Shown one piece after another: positions 37,648 through 46,970 of a stretch of 64,000 nucleotides of DNA. Numbering within the stretch: the first letter of the stretch is position 1; each line of letters opens with the position of its first letter. The stretch is from Alcanivorax sp. S71-1-4. Its GTDB lineage: Bacteria > Pseudomonadota > Gammaproteobacteria > Pseudomonadales > Alcanivoracaceae. The stretch spans positions 1 to 64,000 of the forward strand of contig NZ_AQOR01000016.1 of the NCBI RefSeq assembly GCF_009846755.1, given 5' to 3'. A program made the position numbers and the translations under genes. Under the pieces are notes generated by a model, which was not told the DNA's origin, searched no databases, and worked only from the letters and a program-made list of their open reading frames with translations.

Positions 37648-38711
37648 GCGGGGCCGGCCCGCCGGTGCATGACACGCCACAGGCTCACCAGCAGGGTGAG
37701 CACCGTCAGTGGCACGACGAAATACAGCATGGCCCGGCTGTAGAGCGGCAGCGCGGCATGGCCGCTGGCATCAAGCACCAGATAGGCCACGTAGGCAATG
37801 TAGTAGCCGAAAAACACCGTGCCTTCCCAGCGGTCGATACGGTAACCGGTAAAGAAGATCGGCAGGCAGGCCACGGCTACCGCCAGCATGACCGGCCCGT
37901 CGAAGGCGATGATCGAGGCCGGCGCGGCAATGCCGTGCGGTGCAATCAGCGAGGCGCCGCCGAGCACGGCGAGAATATTGAACAGGTTGCTGCCAACGAT
38001 GTTGCCGACCGCGATATCGCGCTCATTGCGCAGTGTGGCCATGACCGAGGCGGCGACTTCCGGCAGTGACGTGCCCGCCGCGACGATGGTCAGGCCGATG
38101 ATGGTCTCGCTCAGGCCGAGCAGTTCCGCCACGGCCACCGCGCCGCTGACCAGCCAGTGTGCGCCCAGCACCAGCAGCACCAGCCCGCCCAGGATGCTGA
38201 GGAGCTGGCGCCAGAGCGGGCCGTGTTCATCGGCCGGGGCATCCTGGCTGATGCTGGCCTTGCGGGCCTGGGTCAGCGTGAACCAGATATACAGCAGCAG
38301 CGCCGCAAACAGGATGGCGCCTTCCAGGCGCGAGTAGACCCCGTCGCGGCCAAACCACAGGGCGACCGCCGAGGCGACAATCATCAGCGGGATTTCCACC
38401 CGCACCATGGAGATGTTGACCACCAGCGGCGCCAGCATGGCGCACACGCCGAGGATCAGCAGGACGTTGAAGATATTGCTGCCCACCACGTTGCCCAGCG
38501 CCAGGTTGGCGGCGTCGCCGCCTTCCCAGGCCGCGCTGAGTGTGACCATCAGTTCCGGCGCACTGGTGCCGAACGCCACCACCGTTAGGCCGATCACCAG
38601 CGCCGGGACTCCAAACCGGGCGGCCAGCCTGGCCGCGCCCGACACCAGCCATTCACCGCCCACGGTCAGCAGCACGAGGCCACCCACAAGTGACAGCAAT
38701 ACCATCCACAT
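37644..38711 (-). CDS. Calcium/sodium antiporter (YrbG-like CaCA family)
   Basis: A 355-residue membrane protein with two inverted halves of about five helices each. The alpha repeats are GLTVVAFGTSAPELMVTLSA with GNVVGSNIFNVLLILG, and GLTIVAAGTSLPEVAASVMA with GNIVGSNLFNILAVLG. These motifs bind Ca2+ and Na+. It exports calcium from the cytoplasm in exchange for sodium. It starts the unit that continues into ygiD. Confidence 0.93.
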   Translation of the reverse strand: MWMVLLSLVGGLVLLTVGGEWLVSGAARLAARFGVPALVIGLTVVAFGTSAPELMVTLSAAWEGGDAANLALGNVVGSNIFNVLLILGVCAMLAPLVVNISMVRVEIPLMIVASAVALWFGRDGVYSRLEGAILFAALLLYIWFTLTQARKASISQDAPADEHGPLWRQLLSILGGLVLLVLGAHWLVSGAVAVAELLGLSETIIGLTIVAAGTSLPEVAASVMATLRNERDIAVGNIVGSNLFNILAVLGGASLIAPHGIAAPASIIAFDGPVMLAVAVACLPIFFTGYRIDRWEGTVFFGYYIAYVAYLVLDASGHAALPLYSRAMLYFVVPLTVLTLLVSLWRVMHRRAGPA

Positions 38712-38750
38712 GACGCAGGGTTCTCCGGAAATTGAGGGGCGCGGCCGTGA

Positions 38751-39170
38751 TCAGCCGGCGGGGTCTACTTTGCCACGCAGGGCCTTGGTCTGGCCACGCC
38801 GGGACTTGCTGTCCATGCGTTTTTTTCGGGCGGTGAGCGTGGGGCGGGTTTTGATGCGGCTCCGGCGCGTCACGGTCGCCGACAGGATCAATTCGCGCAG
38901 GCGTGCCAGGGCGTCGTAGCGGTTTTTTATCTGGCTGCGAAACTGCTGTGCCTTGATCACCACCACGCCGTCATCGGTGATGCGCTGATCCTTCAGGGAC
39001 AGCAGGCGCTGTTTGTAATGGTCCGGCAGGCTCGAAGCGTGAATATCGAAACGCAGGTGCACGGCGCTGGAGACCTTGTTGACGTTCTGGCCGCCGGCCC
39101 CCTGGGCGCGGATGGCCTCGATCTGGATTTCATCGTCCGGCAGCGACAGGGTTTCGTTGATGACAAACAT
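38751..39170 (-). CDS. arfB: Alternative ribosome-rescue factor ArfB (peptidyl-tRNA hydrolase YaeJ)
   Basis: A 139-residue protein with the release-factor motif GAGGQNVNKVSSAVHLRFD, whose GGQ hydrolyses peptidyl-tRNA on stalled ribosomes. The basic C-terminal tail (TARKKRMDSKSRRGQTKALRGK) matches the ArfB tail that enters the empty mRNA channel. Length and layout are those of E. coli YaeJ. Confidence 0.94.
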   Translation of the reverse strand: MFVINETLSLPDDEIQIEAIRAQGAGGQNVNKVSSAVHLRFDIHASSLPDHYKQRLLSLKDQRITDDGVVVIKAQQFRSQIKNRYDALARLRELILSATVTRRSRIKTRPTLTARKKRMDSKSRRGQTKALRGKVDPAG

Positions 39171-39285
39171 GGTGCGTTCACGGGTGGGGAAACTGTCCGC
39201 ACCTTGTCATGGGGTGCCGGTGTCATGCAAGGGTCAGAAACCGCTTTTAGCCTGAAACTTCCCTTTTCTTTCCAGGCAGTCTGCG

Positions 39286-40338
39286 ATGGAACGCGTGCTG
39301 ATTCTGTTTCCCGGCAATCACCTGGGCAATCTGCTGATTGCGTTGCCCCATATTCAGGCCATGCTGGACCGGTATCCGGGCGCGCTGCTGGTCGCCAATG
39401 CGCTGTACCGTGATGTGGTGCTGGCGGCCCTCGGGCAAGGTGCATCGGTGCTGTATTACCCGGCCCCGGCGCTGGCGCCCTCGCGCCCGTTGTGGCAGCG
39501 GTTTCTTGTCTGGCTGGCGTTTGTGCGCGCCTTGCGGGCGTTTCGCGCCGAGCGCTGCATTGATCTCGAAGGCGAACAGAAGTCCGCCACGCTGGCGTGG
39601 CTCAGCGGTGCACCGCAGCGCGACGGGCCACGCCGCCGCCGGGGGCGCTGGTTCTACACGCGACAGCATTCCGGCGCCCTGCCCGGGCAACACCGCTGGC
39701 ACGGCTACGCGGCGCTGAGTGATCCGCCGGCCGCGCGCGCCGGGCAGGGCGTGTCGCTCACCTGCCCGGCTGGCGCCGTGCCGGCCCTGCAAGAGCATCT
39801 GGCGCGCTGGGGCGTGCACAGTGGCATGCCCTGCGTGGTGATTCATCCTGGCGCGAGCAAGCTCTACAAGATGTGGCCCGCGCAGCGTTTTGCCTCGCTG
39901 TGCGTGCAATTGCGTGACCTCGGGCTGATCCCGGTGCTGATCGGTGCGGGTGGTCGCGACCGGGTACAGATAGAGCGGATTCGCGCGCACATGGCGCAGC
40001 CGGTGGTGAGCCTGTGTGACCAGATATCCCTGGCGGAATTGATGGTATTGCTGTCGCACTGTCGCGGATTCATCGGCAACGACAGCGGGCCGATGCATCT
40101 GGCGGCGGCGTGCGGCGCGCCGGTGGTGGCGCTGTTTGGCCCCACGGACGAACGGCTCTGGCGTCCGCTGTCGCAGCAGGCGTGCGTGTTGCGCCACCGG
40201 GCCTGTGACGCACGATGTGGACGGCATGCCTGTGCGGCGCCGGATTATCCGTGCTTGCGGGGCATTACACCGGATCAGGTGCTGGCGGCGCTGGCCGGGC
40301 TGGGGGTGATCCGGCCGCCGGTGGCCAGTGGCTATTGA
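39286..40338 (+). CDS. Glycosyltransferase family 9 (heptosyltransferase-like)
   Basis: A 350-residue GT9 enzyme that would add heptose or a related sugar to the lipopolysaccharide core at the inner membrane. The N-terminus VLILFPGNHLGNLLIALPHIQAML and the C-terminal segments VIHPGASKLYKMWPAQRFASL, IGNDSGPMHLAAACGAPVVALFGPT are family signatures. It stands alone on the plus strand among minus-strand genes, so its exact acceptor cannot be inferred from neighbours. It overlaps the next, convergent gene by 7 bp. Confidence 0.88.
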   Translation: MERVLILFPGNHLGNLLIALPHIQAMLDRYPGALLVANALYRDVVLAALGQGASVLYYPAPALAPSRPLWQRFLVWLAFVRALRAFRAERCIDLEGEQKSATLAWLSGAPQRDGPRRRRGRWFYTRQHSGALPGQHRWHGYAALSDPPAARAGQGVSLTCPAGAVPALQEHLARWGVHSGMPCVVIHPGASKLYKMWPAQRFASLCVQLRDLGLIPVLIGAGGRDRVQIERIRAHMAQPVVSLCDQISLAELMVLLSHCRGFIGNDSGPMHLAAACGAPVVALFGPTDERLWRPLSQQACVLRHRACDARCGRHACAAPDYPCLRGITPDQVLAALAGLGVIRPPVASGY

Positions 40339-40895
40339 TCCGCGAACGCGTCGCGCAGGGTCTCGGTCAGCCGCTGCGGGGCGCCGCCGTCACGTCGCGG
40401 AAACAAAAAATCCTCGATCAGATAACCCTGCGGGGTATGGCGCAGCACCAGTTCGTCCTGCCATTGCTGGCCGCTGTCTTCGTGGCGCAGGCGCACCCGC
40501 ACCAGCGCCCAGGTGCTGCCGCCGTCGCCGCTGAAACGCCGTTCGCTGATGATCTCGAAATGATCGGGAAAACGGGTGTTGCTGCTGAACAGCGGGCCAT
40601 CCGCCAGCGGCGGTAACGCCTCCGGGTAATCGTTGATGAAATCGTCCTGCAGATACAGGGTGTCCTGCAGCAGTTCATTCAGTGTCGGGCTGAAGAACGG
40701 GCTGAGCAGGCTTTGCGACGTTTTGCCGGGCAGGCCGAAGGGTTTCATCGGAATGTAGCGGCCGTAGAACTGGCAGACCATAAAGGCAGCGGCGGTGATG
40801 TCGGCGCAGGGAGAAGGCGGTTCGACGTCCTGCGGTGGTTGTGTCACGCAACCGCCGAGCAGCAAGCCGATCAGTCCCAGGGCCGGCAGGCGCAT
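40332..40895 (-). CDS. Lipoprotein, DUF3828-like
   Basis: A 187-residue lipoprotein with lipobox LGGC (LIGLLLGGCVTQPPQD). The body (AAAFMVCQFYGRYIPMKPFG...LSPFFSPTLNELLQ...DFINDYPEALPPL...RVRLRHEDSGQQWQDELVLRHTPQGYLIEDFLFP) resembles the YbjP/DUF3828 type, secreted proteins of unknown role. It ends the minus-strand run that starts at proA. Family assignment is moderate. Confidence 0.65.
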   Translation of the reverse strand: MRLPALGLIGLLLGGCVTQPPQDVEPPSPCADITAAAFMVCQFYGRYIPMKPFGLPGKTSQSLLSPFFSPTLNELLQDTLYLQDDFINDYPEALPPLADGPLFSSNTRFPDHFEIISERRFSGDGGSTWALVRVRLRHEDSGQQWQDELVLRHTPQGYLIEDFLFPRRDGGAPQRLTETLRDAFADQ

Positions 40896-40899
40896 GCGT

Positions 40900-41229
40900 T
40901 CACCTCACAAGCAGAAACAGGCACAGGCCCAGCGCGGCCAGCGACACCAGCAGTGCACCGCCGGCCAGCAGTTGCGCGCGTACCAGGGCGCGCTGGCTGG
41001 CCTCGGCACCGGCTTCGATGGCCGTGACGGTTTGCTGCATCTGTTCGGCCAGCAGTTTTACCGATTCGGCGTTGCCGGCGGCGGCCTGTTGCAGTTCGCC
41101 GATCTGCTGGGTGATCAGTTCCAGGGATTTTTCGCTGTCGCCGCGTTGCGTGAAAGCGGGAATGGCGGTGCTGGCCACCGAGGCGATATAGGGCAGGGCC
41201 ATTTTCAGCACGGGCAGCCAGGCAGGCAT
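40900..41229 (-). CDS. Small membrane protein with coiled-coil, unknown function
   Basis: A 109-residue protein. A weak N-terminal hydrophobic stretch (LKMALPYIASVASTAIPAF) is followed by a heptad-rich helix (EKSLELITQQIGELQQ...LLAEQMQQTVTAIEA) and a C-terminal transmembrane helix (LLAGGALLVSLAALGLCLFLLV). It is packed 1 base after the GFA gene and 4 bases before the lipoprotein gene, so it is probably translated with them. No known family recognised. Confidence 0.65.
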   Translation of the reverse strand: MPAWLPVLKMALPYIASVASTAIPAFTQRGDSEKSLELITQQIGELQQAAAGNAESVKLLAEQMQQTVTAIEAGAEASQRALVRAQLLAGGALLVSLAALGLCLFLLVR

Positions 41230-41230
41230 G

Positions 41231-41659
41231 TTATTGCTCCGTCTGCGGCGCGTGTGCGCTGCCGGGATACTGCGGCAACTCGTCGTTGATCGGCCACCAG
41301 TTGCACGCATCCACGGTATAGATATGCACGGCCGGTGCGGCCTGCACGTCCCCTTCCAGGGAGCCGGCGCGGATGCGCAGCACGTCGGGCATGGTGTCGC
41401 GTTCACTGTACAACGGGCTGCCGCAGTGACGGCAGAACACGCGTGTCTTGCCCGGCGAGGATTCATACCGTTGCAGCAGGTCTTCGCCGCTGAGGAGGGT
41501 GAATGCGCTGCGTGCCACCGGCATGTTGGTGACGAACGGCGTGCCCTGCGCGCGCCGGCACTGGCCGCAGTGGCAGAGCTGGATGCCGGGCAGCGGGCCG
41601 GTGACCTGATAGCGTACGCCGCCGCAGAGGCAACTGCCGGTGTGTCGGATATCACTCAT
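41231..41659 (-). CDS. GFA/CENP-V family zinc protein
   Basis: A 142-residue protein of the glutathione-dependent formaldehyde-activating (GFA) fold. Zinc ligands appear as GSCLCGGVRY, CHCGQCRRAQGTPF and FCRHCGSPLY. GFA members bind glutathione-formaldehyde adducts or act as lyases; the substrate here is unknown. It lies 3 bases after lipA on the same strand. Confidence 0.88.
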   Translation of the reverse strand: MSDIRHTGSCLCGGVRYQVTGPLPGIQLCHCGQCRRAQGTPFVTNMPVARSAFTLLSGEDLLQRYESSPGKTRVFCRHCGSPLYSERDTMPDVLRIRAGSLEGDVQAAPAVHIYTVDACNWWPINDELPQYPGSAHAPQTEQ

Positions 41660-41662
41660 GGT

Positions 41663-42661
41663 TCAGGCCTGTTTGATCGGCAGGCCGACATCCACGCCCT
41701 GATGCTGGAGGTCGGCGTGATAGGAACTGCGCACCATCGGGCCGGAGGCCACGGAGGTGAAGCCGAGTTCTTCGGCCACGCGCGCATACTCGCGAAACTC
41801 GTCCGGGTGCACGAAACGTTCCACCGGCGCGTGATGTTTGCTCGGTTGCAGGTACTGGCCGATGGTCAGCATGTCGATATCGTGGGCACGCAGATCGTGC
41901 AGGGTTTCAATCACCTGCTCGAAGGTTTCGCCGAGGCCGACCATGATGCCGGACTTGGTCGGTACCGCCGGGTTGCGGGCACCGAAATCCTGCAGCAGTT
42001 TCAGCGAGTGATCATAGCGGGCACCGGGGCGCACGCGTTTGTACAGGTGCGGCACGGTTTCGATGTTGTGGTTGAACACGTCCGGCGGCGTGGCGCTGAG
42101 AATGTCGATCGCTTCGTCCAGGCAGCCGCGGAAATCCGGGGTCAGGATTTCGATGCGGGTGTGCGGCGTCATGCCGCGGACTGTGCTGATGCATTCGGCA
42201 AAATGCGCGGCGCCGCCGTCTTTCAGGTCGTCGCGGTCCACGGAGGTAACGACGACGTATTTCAGCCCCATGTCGCGCACACTTTCGGCCAGGTGCAGTG
42301 GCTCGTCCGGGTCCAGGGCATTCGGGCGGCCAAAGCCGACATCGCAGAACGCGCAGCGGCGGGTGCAGATGTCGCCCATGATCATGAAGGTGGCGGTGCC
42401 GCTGCCGAAGCACTCGGGCAGGTTCGGGCAGGCGGCCTCTTCGCATACGGTATGCAGCTTCTGCTTGCGCAGCATGTCCTTCACTTGCTGGATGCGGCCG
42501 GAGGACGGCACGCGCACGCGAATCCAGTCCGGCTTGCGAGCGTGGGTCTGCGGCAGGTCGCCGGATTCGTCCACCACCGGGATGATGGTGCGTACCTTGC
42601 GATCTCCGCGCAGTTTTTCTCCCTGTGCCACTTTCTGGCGTGCCGGACGCGGCGTGCTCAT
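41663..42661 (-). CDS. lipA: Lipoyl synthase
   Basis: A 332-residue radical-SAM enzyme that inserts two sulfurs into protein-bound octanoyl groups. The auxiliary cluster cysteines are in [13 protein letters not shown] and the radical-SAM cysteines in [30 protein letters not shown] and the C-terminal [11 protein letters not shown] are also standard. ATG 42661 overlaps the lipB stop by 4 bp (ATGA). Confidence 0.97.
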   Translation of the reverse strand: MSTPRPARQKVAQGEKLRGDRKVRTIIPVVDESGDLPQTHARKPDWIRVRVPSSGRIQQVKDMLRKQKLHTVCEEAACPNLPECFGSGTATFMIMGDICTRRCAFCDVGFGRPNALDPDEPLHLAESVRDMGLKYVVVTSVDRDDLKDGGAAHFAECISTVRGMTPHTRIEILTPDFRGCLDEAIDILSATPPDVFNHNIETVPHLYKRVRPGARYDHSLKLLQDFGARNPAVPTKSGIMVGLGETFEQVIETLHDLRAHDIDMLTIGQYLQPSKHHAPVERFVHPDEFREYARVAEELGFTSVASGPMVRSSYHADLQHQGVDVGLPIKQA

Positions 42662-43368
42662 GAGTGCTCCTCGAGGGTGTGCTGTTCGCTGTGCAGTGTA
42701 GCAGGTGGTGTCGGCAGCGCCGACAGGCGTTGCTGCGCCGCCGGCAGGTCCAGGCGCGCGCGCAGGGCCTCCAGAAGCGCGGTCTCGGTACGGGCGCGGT
42801 CGCTGTCTGCGCCGCGCAGGGCGAGGCTGGTCATGGGCTGGCCGATATAGCCGCACGGGTTGATGCGCTGGAAAGCGGCCATGTCCATGTCGCGGTTGAG
42901 TGACAGGCCATGGTAGCTGCGACCCTGCCGGATGCGCAGGCCGAGCGAGGCGATCTTGGCCCCGTCCACGTACACGCCCGGCGCATCCGGTTTGCTGGCG
43001 GCATCAATGCCGCAGCCGGCCAGCATGTCGACGATGGCCTGCTCGATACCGGTGACCAGCGCGCGTGCGCCGATGCCCAGCCGGGCGATGTCGATCAGCA
43101 GGTAGATCACCGTCTGGCCCGGCCCGTGGTAGGTCACCTGGCCGCCCCGGTCGGTCTGTACCAGCGGAATGTCGCCGGGGTTGAGCACATGTTCGGGTTT
43201 GCCGGCCTGGCCGAGGGTGAATACCGGCGGGTGTTCCAGCACCCAGAGTTCATCCGGGGTGTCGGGGCCGCGGGCGTCGGTAAAGGCTTTCATCGCCTGC
43301 CAGCAGGGGGCGTAGTCGATGGTGTCGAACTGGCGGACGATCAGGGGCGTGTCGGTCATGGCGGCCAT
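42658..43368 (-). CDS. lipB: Octanoyl-ACP:protein N-octanoyltransferase
   Basis: A 236-residue enzyme that moves octanoate from acyl carrier protein to lipoyl domains. Motifs include [39 protein letters not shown] and [21 protein letters not shown], with the catalytic Lys; the catalytic Cys is in INPCGY. ATG 43368 lies after GGGGAGGATA; ATG 43359 is the alternative. Confidence 0.97.
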   Translation of the reverse strand: MAAMTDTPLIVRQFDTIDYAPCWQAMKAFTDARGPDTPDELWVLEHPPVFTLGQAGKPEHVLNPGDIPLVQTDRGGQVTYHGPGQTVIYLLIDIARLGIGARALVTGIEQAIVDMLAGCGIDAASKPDAPGVYVDGAKIASLGLRIRQGRSYHGLSLNRDMDMAAFQRINPCGYIGQPMTSLALRGADSDRARTETALLEALRARLDLPAAQQRLSALPTPPATLHSEQHTLEEHS

Positions 43369-43425
43369 TATCCTCCCCGGTTGCCGGCAGGGTAAAGGCG
43401 CGCTCTGCAACCGGGTGTGTCGGGG

Positions 43426-43695
43426 TCAGAACACCACTTTCACATGCGGGGACGCATTCAGTGCGGCATAGATGGCCTCCACCTGTGCGCGGTGCTGCAT
43501 CACCACTTTGGCGTTCACTGAAACGAAATTGCCTTTGCTGCTGGGCGTGACGTGGACATCGCTGGCCGGGTCGAATTCCGGGGCGTGCTCGGTCAGTACC
43601 GCGACCACCACGTCGCGGATCGGGCTGTCGGTGGCGCCCATGACTTTCAGGGTCATGGCGTGCGGGAATTCCCACAGGTGTTCGTTGATGCTCAT
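43426..43695 (-). CDS. ybeD: YbeD/DUF493 family protein
   Basis: An 89-residue protein (EFPHAMTLKVMGATDSPIRDVVVAVL...SSKGNFVSVNAKVVMQHRAQVEAIYAALNASPHVKVVF) matching the DUF493 family, an ACT-like fold that commonly sits before lipB. Its role is not established. It lies 12 bp after dat and 57 bp before lipB. Confidence 0.93.
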   Translation of the reverse strand: MSINEHLWEFPHAMTLKVMGATDSPIRDVVVAVLTEHAPEFDPASDVHVTPSSKGNFVSVNAKVVMQHRAQVEAIYAALNASPHVKVVF

Positions 43696-43707
43696 TGTTT
43701 TCTCCCG

Positions 43708-44571
43708 TCAGAGGCCACACAGGCGCCGTTTGAAATCCACGTACAGTCGTGCCACCCGGTGCCATACCGGGCCGGGGCGGCCATCGCCAAGGGGCTGGCC
43801 GTCCAGTGTGACCACCGGCACGATTTCCCGGGTGGAACTGGTGATCCATATCTCGTCCGCGCCACGCAGGGCAGCTTCGCTCACGGGGCCCTCCTGGTGC
43901 GGCACATTGTGTTCCGCGCACAACTCCAGCACCAGATCGCGGGTGATGCCGCCCAGTATCCACTGGTCTTTCGGCGGTGTGATGACGGTGCCGTGCTGCA
44001 CAATAAACAGATTGCTGGCGGCGCCTTCGCTGGCGTGGCCATCACGCAGCATGATCGCCTCCGCAGCACCGGCGCCGACCGCCTGCTGGCGCATCAGGAT
44101 ATTCGGCAGCAGCGAGACGGACTTGATGTCGCAGCGCAGCCAGCGGATGTCCTGCACGGTGATGGCCGCCACACCGGGCGTTGTGTCGGGGCTGTCTGCC
44201 GCGGGCGCAGACATCGGGCTGACCATGGCAAAGACCGTTGGCGGTGTGCCCGGCGGCGGGAACGCGTGATCGCGCACGGCGGCAGTGCCGCGGGTGATCT
44301 GCAGATACAGGCTCAGGTTGCCGCCGCCGTTTTTGCTGATCAGGGTGTCGATCAGTGCCGGCCAGTCGGCGCGGGCCAGCGGGGCGGGCAATTGAATCTC
44401 CGCCAGCGACCGTTCCAGCCGCGTCAGGTGTTCGTCGAGCCGGAACGGTGTGCCGCTGTAGACCGGAATGACCTCGTAGATGCCGTCGGCAAACAGGAAG
44501 CCGCGGTCCATCGGCGAAATGCGTGCCTCGGCCAGCGGCAGGAAGGTGCCATTGAGGTACGCGACGGACAT
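43708..44571 (-). CDS. dat: D-alanine aminotransferase-like class IV aminotransferase
   Basis: A 287-residue PLP enzyme of fold type IV. It opens VAYLNGTFLPLAEARISPMDRGFLFADGIYEVI, carries SVSLLPNILMRQQAVGAGAAEAIML (the Lys in DIKSVSLLPN binds PLP) and ends with the GGITRDLVLELC and ADEIWITSSTREIVPV segments of D-amino acid transaminases. It would make D-alanine or D-glutamate for the cell wall, fitting its place next to dacA. ATG 44571 follows GTGGAG. Confidence 0.9.
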   Translation of the reverse strand: MSVAYLNGTFLPLAEARISPMDRGFLFADGIYEVIPVYSGTPFRLDEHLTRLERSLAEIQLPAPLARADWPALIDTLISKNGGGNLSLYLQITRGTAAVRDHAFPPPGTPPTVFAMVSPMSAPAADSPDTTPGVAAITVQDIRWLRCDIKSVSLLPNILMRQQAVGAGAAEAIMLRDGHASEGAASNLFIVQHGTVITPPKDQWILGGITRDLVLELCAEHNVPHQEGPVSEAALRGADEIWITSSTREIVPVVTLDGQPLGDGRPGPVWHRVARLYVDFKRRLCGL

Positions 44572-44618
44572 GCTTGGCTCCACAGCAGGCGGCGGGCGTG
44601 GGGCCCGCCGCCGCAACG

Positions 44619-45791
44619 TCAGAACAGGTTGCTGAAAAACAGCACCACATGGTGCCAGAGGCGCTTGAAGAAGCCGGCCTCTTCCACCGATGTGAGGGCG
44701 ATCAGCGGTTTTTCCAGTAGTACTTCGCCGTTCTGGCTGATGGTCAGGGTGCCCAGTTGCTGGCCCTGTTGAATCGGGGCGCGCACGTCGTTGTTGACGG
44801 TCATTTCGGCATTGAGCTGTTCGTGGCTGCCGCGCGGTATGGTCATCATCAGGCGGTCATCCAGGCCCAGCGCCACCTCGCTGTCGGTGCCCATCCAGAC
44901 GCGTGTAGTGGTCAGCGTTTCGCCAGCGCCGTAAGCCTGGTAGCTCTCGAAGAAACGGAAACCGTAATTGAGCAGTTTCTGGCTTTCGCGGGCACGGGCC
45001 TGTTCGGAATCGGTGCCCATCACCACCGAGATCAGGCGCATGCCTTCGCGTTCGGCAGAGGCGACCAGGCAGAAGCCGGCGGCGTCGGTGTGGCCGGTCT
45101 TCATGCCGTCCACGCTCGGGTCACGCCACAGCAGCAGGTTGCGGTTCTGCTGGGTGATGTTGTTGTAGGTGAAGGATTTCTCGCGGTACAGCGCGTAATT
45201 CTCCGGGAAATCACGGATCAGGGCGCGGGCCAGCACGGCCATGTCGTAGGCGGTGGTGACCTGGCGTTCGTCCGGCCAGCCGGTGGCGTTGACGAAGTAG
45301 GAATTTTTCAGGCCCAGCTTCTGCGCCTGCTGGTTCATCATTTCGGCGAAGGCGTCTTCACCGCCGGCGATGTGTTCCGCCAGGGCCACGGTGGCGTCAT
45401 TGCCGGACTGGATCACCAGGCCGCGCAGCAGGTCTTCGACGTCCACCTGGGTGCCTTCGCGGATGAACATTTTCGATCCGCCCATGCGCCAGGCGTTCAC
45501 GCTCACGGTGACCTTGTCGTCCAGCGCCAGGTTTCCCTGGTCCAGTTCACGGGCGACGATGTAATCGGTCATGATCTTGGTCAGGCTGGCCGGGGGCAGC
45601 GGTTCGTGCGCGTTGTGTTCCACCAGGATCTGTCCGCTGGCGGCGTCCATCAGGATATAGCCGCGCGCTTCCACTTGCGGGGCGCTGGGGATCATCTGGG
45701 CACTGGCGGTGGTCGAGAGCAAAGTCAGCATGACGCCGAGCAGGGCGACGAAAGGGGCGTGCCTGAAGGTCAGCATCTGTGGTGTTTTCAT
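44619..45791 (-). CDS. dacA: D-alanyl-D-alanine carboxypeptidase (PBP5/6 type)
   Basis: A 390-residue periplasmic enzyme that trims the terminal D-Ala from peptidoglycan side chains. After a signal peptide (ending STTASA) the active-site motifs are SLTK (PPASLTKIMTDY), SGN (VIQSGNDATVAL) and KTG (GMKTGHTDAAG). The C-terminus EEAGFFKRLWHHVVLFFSNLF is the amphipathic membrane-anchoring helix. The length is normal. Confidence 0.96.
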   Translation of the reverse strand: MKTPQMLTFRHAPFVALLGVMLTLLSTTASAQMIPSAPQVEARGYILMDAASGQILVEHNAHEPLPPASLTKIMTDYIVARELDQGNLALDDKVTVSVNAWRMGGSKMFIREGTQVDVEDLLRGLVIQSGNDATVALAEHIAGGEDAFAEMMNQQAQKLGLKNSYFVNATGWPDERQVTTAYDMAVLARALIRDFPENYALYREKSFTYNNITQQNRNLLLWRDPSVDGMKTGHTDAAGFCLVASAEREGMRLISVVMGTDSEQARARESQKLLNYGFRFFESYQAYGAGETLTTTRVWMGTDSEVALGLDDRLMMTIPRGSHEQLNAEMTVNNDVRAPIQQGQQLGTLTISQNGEVLLEKPLIALTSVEEAGFFKRLWHHVVLFFSNLF

Positions 45792-45969
45792 GGTTCCTCA
45801 CATTCCATGTTGCGGCGGGGCCGGCCGCAGGGTTCGGGTAGGGACGCTCGGGTTATGCCCGCCATCGCTGGGCGGTGGTGCATGGCCCTGCGATCGTGAT
45901 GGCAGGGCAGTGACGGGCACAGGTTTGACACAATCGCGCGGATAAATTCCGTTGTTGTGCAGTGATTTT

Positions 45970-45991
45970 GCGCACACGTTGGCGTGTGCGC
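45970..45991. other. 9 bp inverted repeat upstream of dacA
   Basis: GCGCACACG and CGTGTGCGC flank TTGG in the 270 bp gap between rlpA and dacA. Further GCGTGTG repeats follow to 46026. There is no T-run on the minus strand. It could be an operator or RNA hairpin in the dacA leader. Nothing else is evident in the gap. Confidence 0.35.
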
Positions 45992-46061
45992 GTGTCAGTG
46001 ATGTTGCATTTTAGCGTGTGCGTGTGCGGATGCCATACGAGGAACGGGCTATGACGCCGGT

Positions 46062-46970
46062 TCAGGGCATCACGCGCACCGGTTCGCCGTAGCCGGCGCC
46101 GGAAATATCGTTGTGTGCGCTTTCCCGGCCCTGCTCGGTGGTGAACGGTCCGATCCAGACACGGTACAGCGCCTCGCCCTGCGTGTTGCCGGGACGGATG
46201 GCGACCGGGTAACTGAACTGGGCCAGCAGCCGGTTGACCAGTTGTTGCGCGGAATCTGCCTGCCGGAACGCACCGACCTGCAGATACAGTTCCGCCGGTG
46301 GCGGCGGGCTGTCGGCGGCGGCCCGGATCATGCTGCTGTGTGAGGACACCTGTGTGTTGTGCGCCGGGCGGGTTTGCTGGCCATCCGGGGTAATGACTTC
46401 CACGCGCACGCGGCCGGTGCCGCGCTGTTCGATGCCGAGGCGGTGTGCGGCAGCCCAGGACAGATCGATTTCCCGGTCCGGGTGGAACGGGCCACGGTCG
46501 TTGATGCGGACGATCACCGATTTGCCGTTCTCCAGGCTGGTGACGCGGGCAAAGGTGGGCAGCGGCAGGCTGCGGTGCGCGGCGGTGAACTGGTACATGT
46601 CATACGGTTCGCCGCTCGAGGTCCGGTGACCGTGGAATTTGGTGCCGTACCAGGAGGCGATGCCCTCGGCCACGTAACCTTCGGCACTGGGCAACACGGT
46701 GTAGGTCTTGCCGAACACGGTGTAGGGCGAGTGGTTGCCGTAGCGGCTCGGCAACTCGGCGCGCACTTCCGGCTCCGGCAGGGTTTCCACGTCCGGGCGG
46801 TGGCTCGGGCCGGCATCGTGTTTCTGCGTGTAGCGTTCGCTGCCGGGATTGACCGGCGGGGTGCTCTGCGCTGGCGCCTCGCCGCTGGCGCCGGTAACCG
46901 GCGCACGGCTGGCACAGCCACCCAGCAGGGCGGCGATCATCAACAGGGCAAACAGGGCACGGGTGTGCAT
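46062..46970 (-). CDS. rlpA: Septal-ring lytic transglycosylase RlpA family lipoprotein
   Basis: A 302-residue lipoprotein (lipobox LGGC). The double-psi beta-barrel domain (EGIASWYGTKFHGHRTSSGEPYDMYQFTAAH...VRINDRGPFHPDREIDLSWAAAHRLGI) cleaves peptide-free glycan strands. The C-terminal SPOR domain (YLQVGAFRQADSAQQLVNRLL...VWIGPFTTEQGRE) targets it to the division septum. ATG 46970 overlaps the mltB stop by one base. Confidence 0.94.
   Translation of the reverse strand: MHTRALFALLMIAALLGGCASRAPVTGASGEAPAQSTPPVNPGSERYTQKHDAGPSHRPDVETLPEPEVRAELPSRYGNHSPYTVFGKTYTVLPSAEGYVAEGIASWYGTKFHGHRTSSGEPYDMYQFTAAHRSLPLPTFARVTSLENGKSVIVRINDRGPFHPDREIDLSWAAAHRLGIEQRGTGRVRVEVITPDGQQTRPAHNTQVSSHSSMIRAAADSPPPPAELYLQVGAFRQADSAQQLVNRLLAQFSYPVAIRPGNTQGEALYRVWIGPFTTEQGRESAHNDISGAGYGEPVRVMP

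Noticed and set aside
41228-42850. A 540-residue open frame on the plus strand
   Set aside because: It is antisense to the GFA gene and lipA, and has the composition typical of such shadows.
45970-45991. The hairpin as a terminator of rlpA
   Set aside because: It lies upstream of rlpA in transcription order and has no T-run on the minus strand, so it cannot end that transcript.
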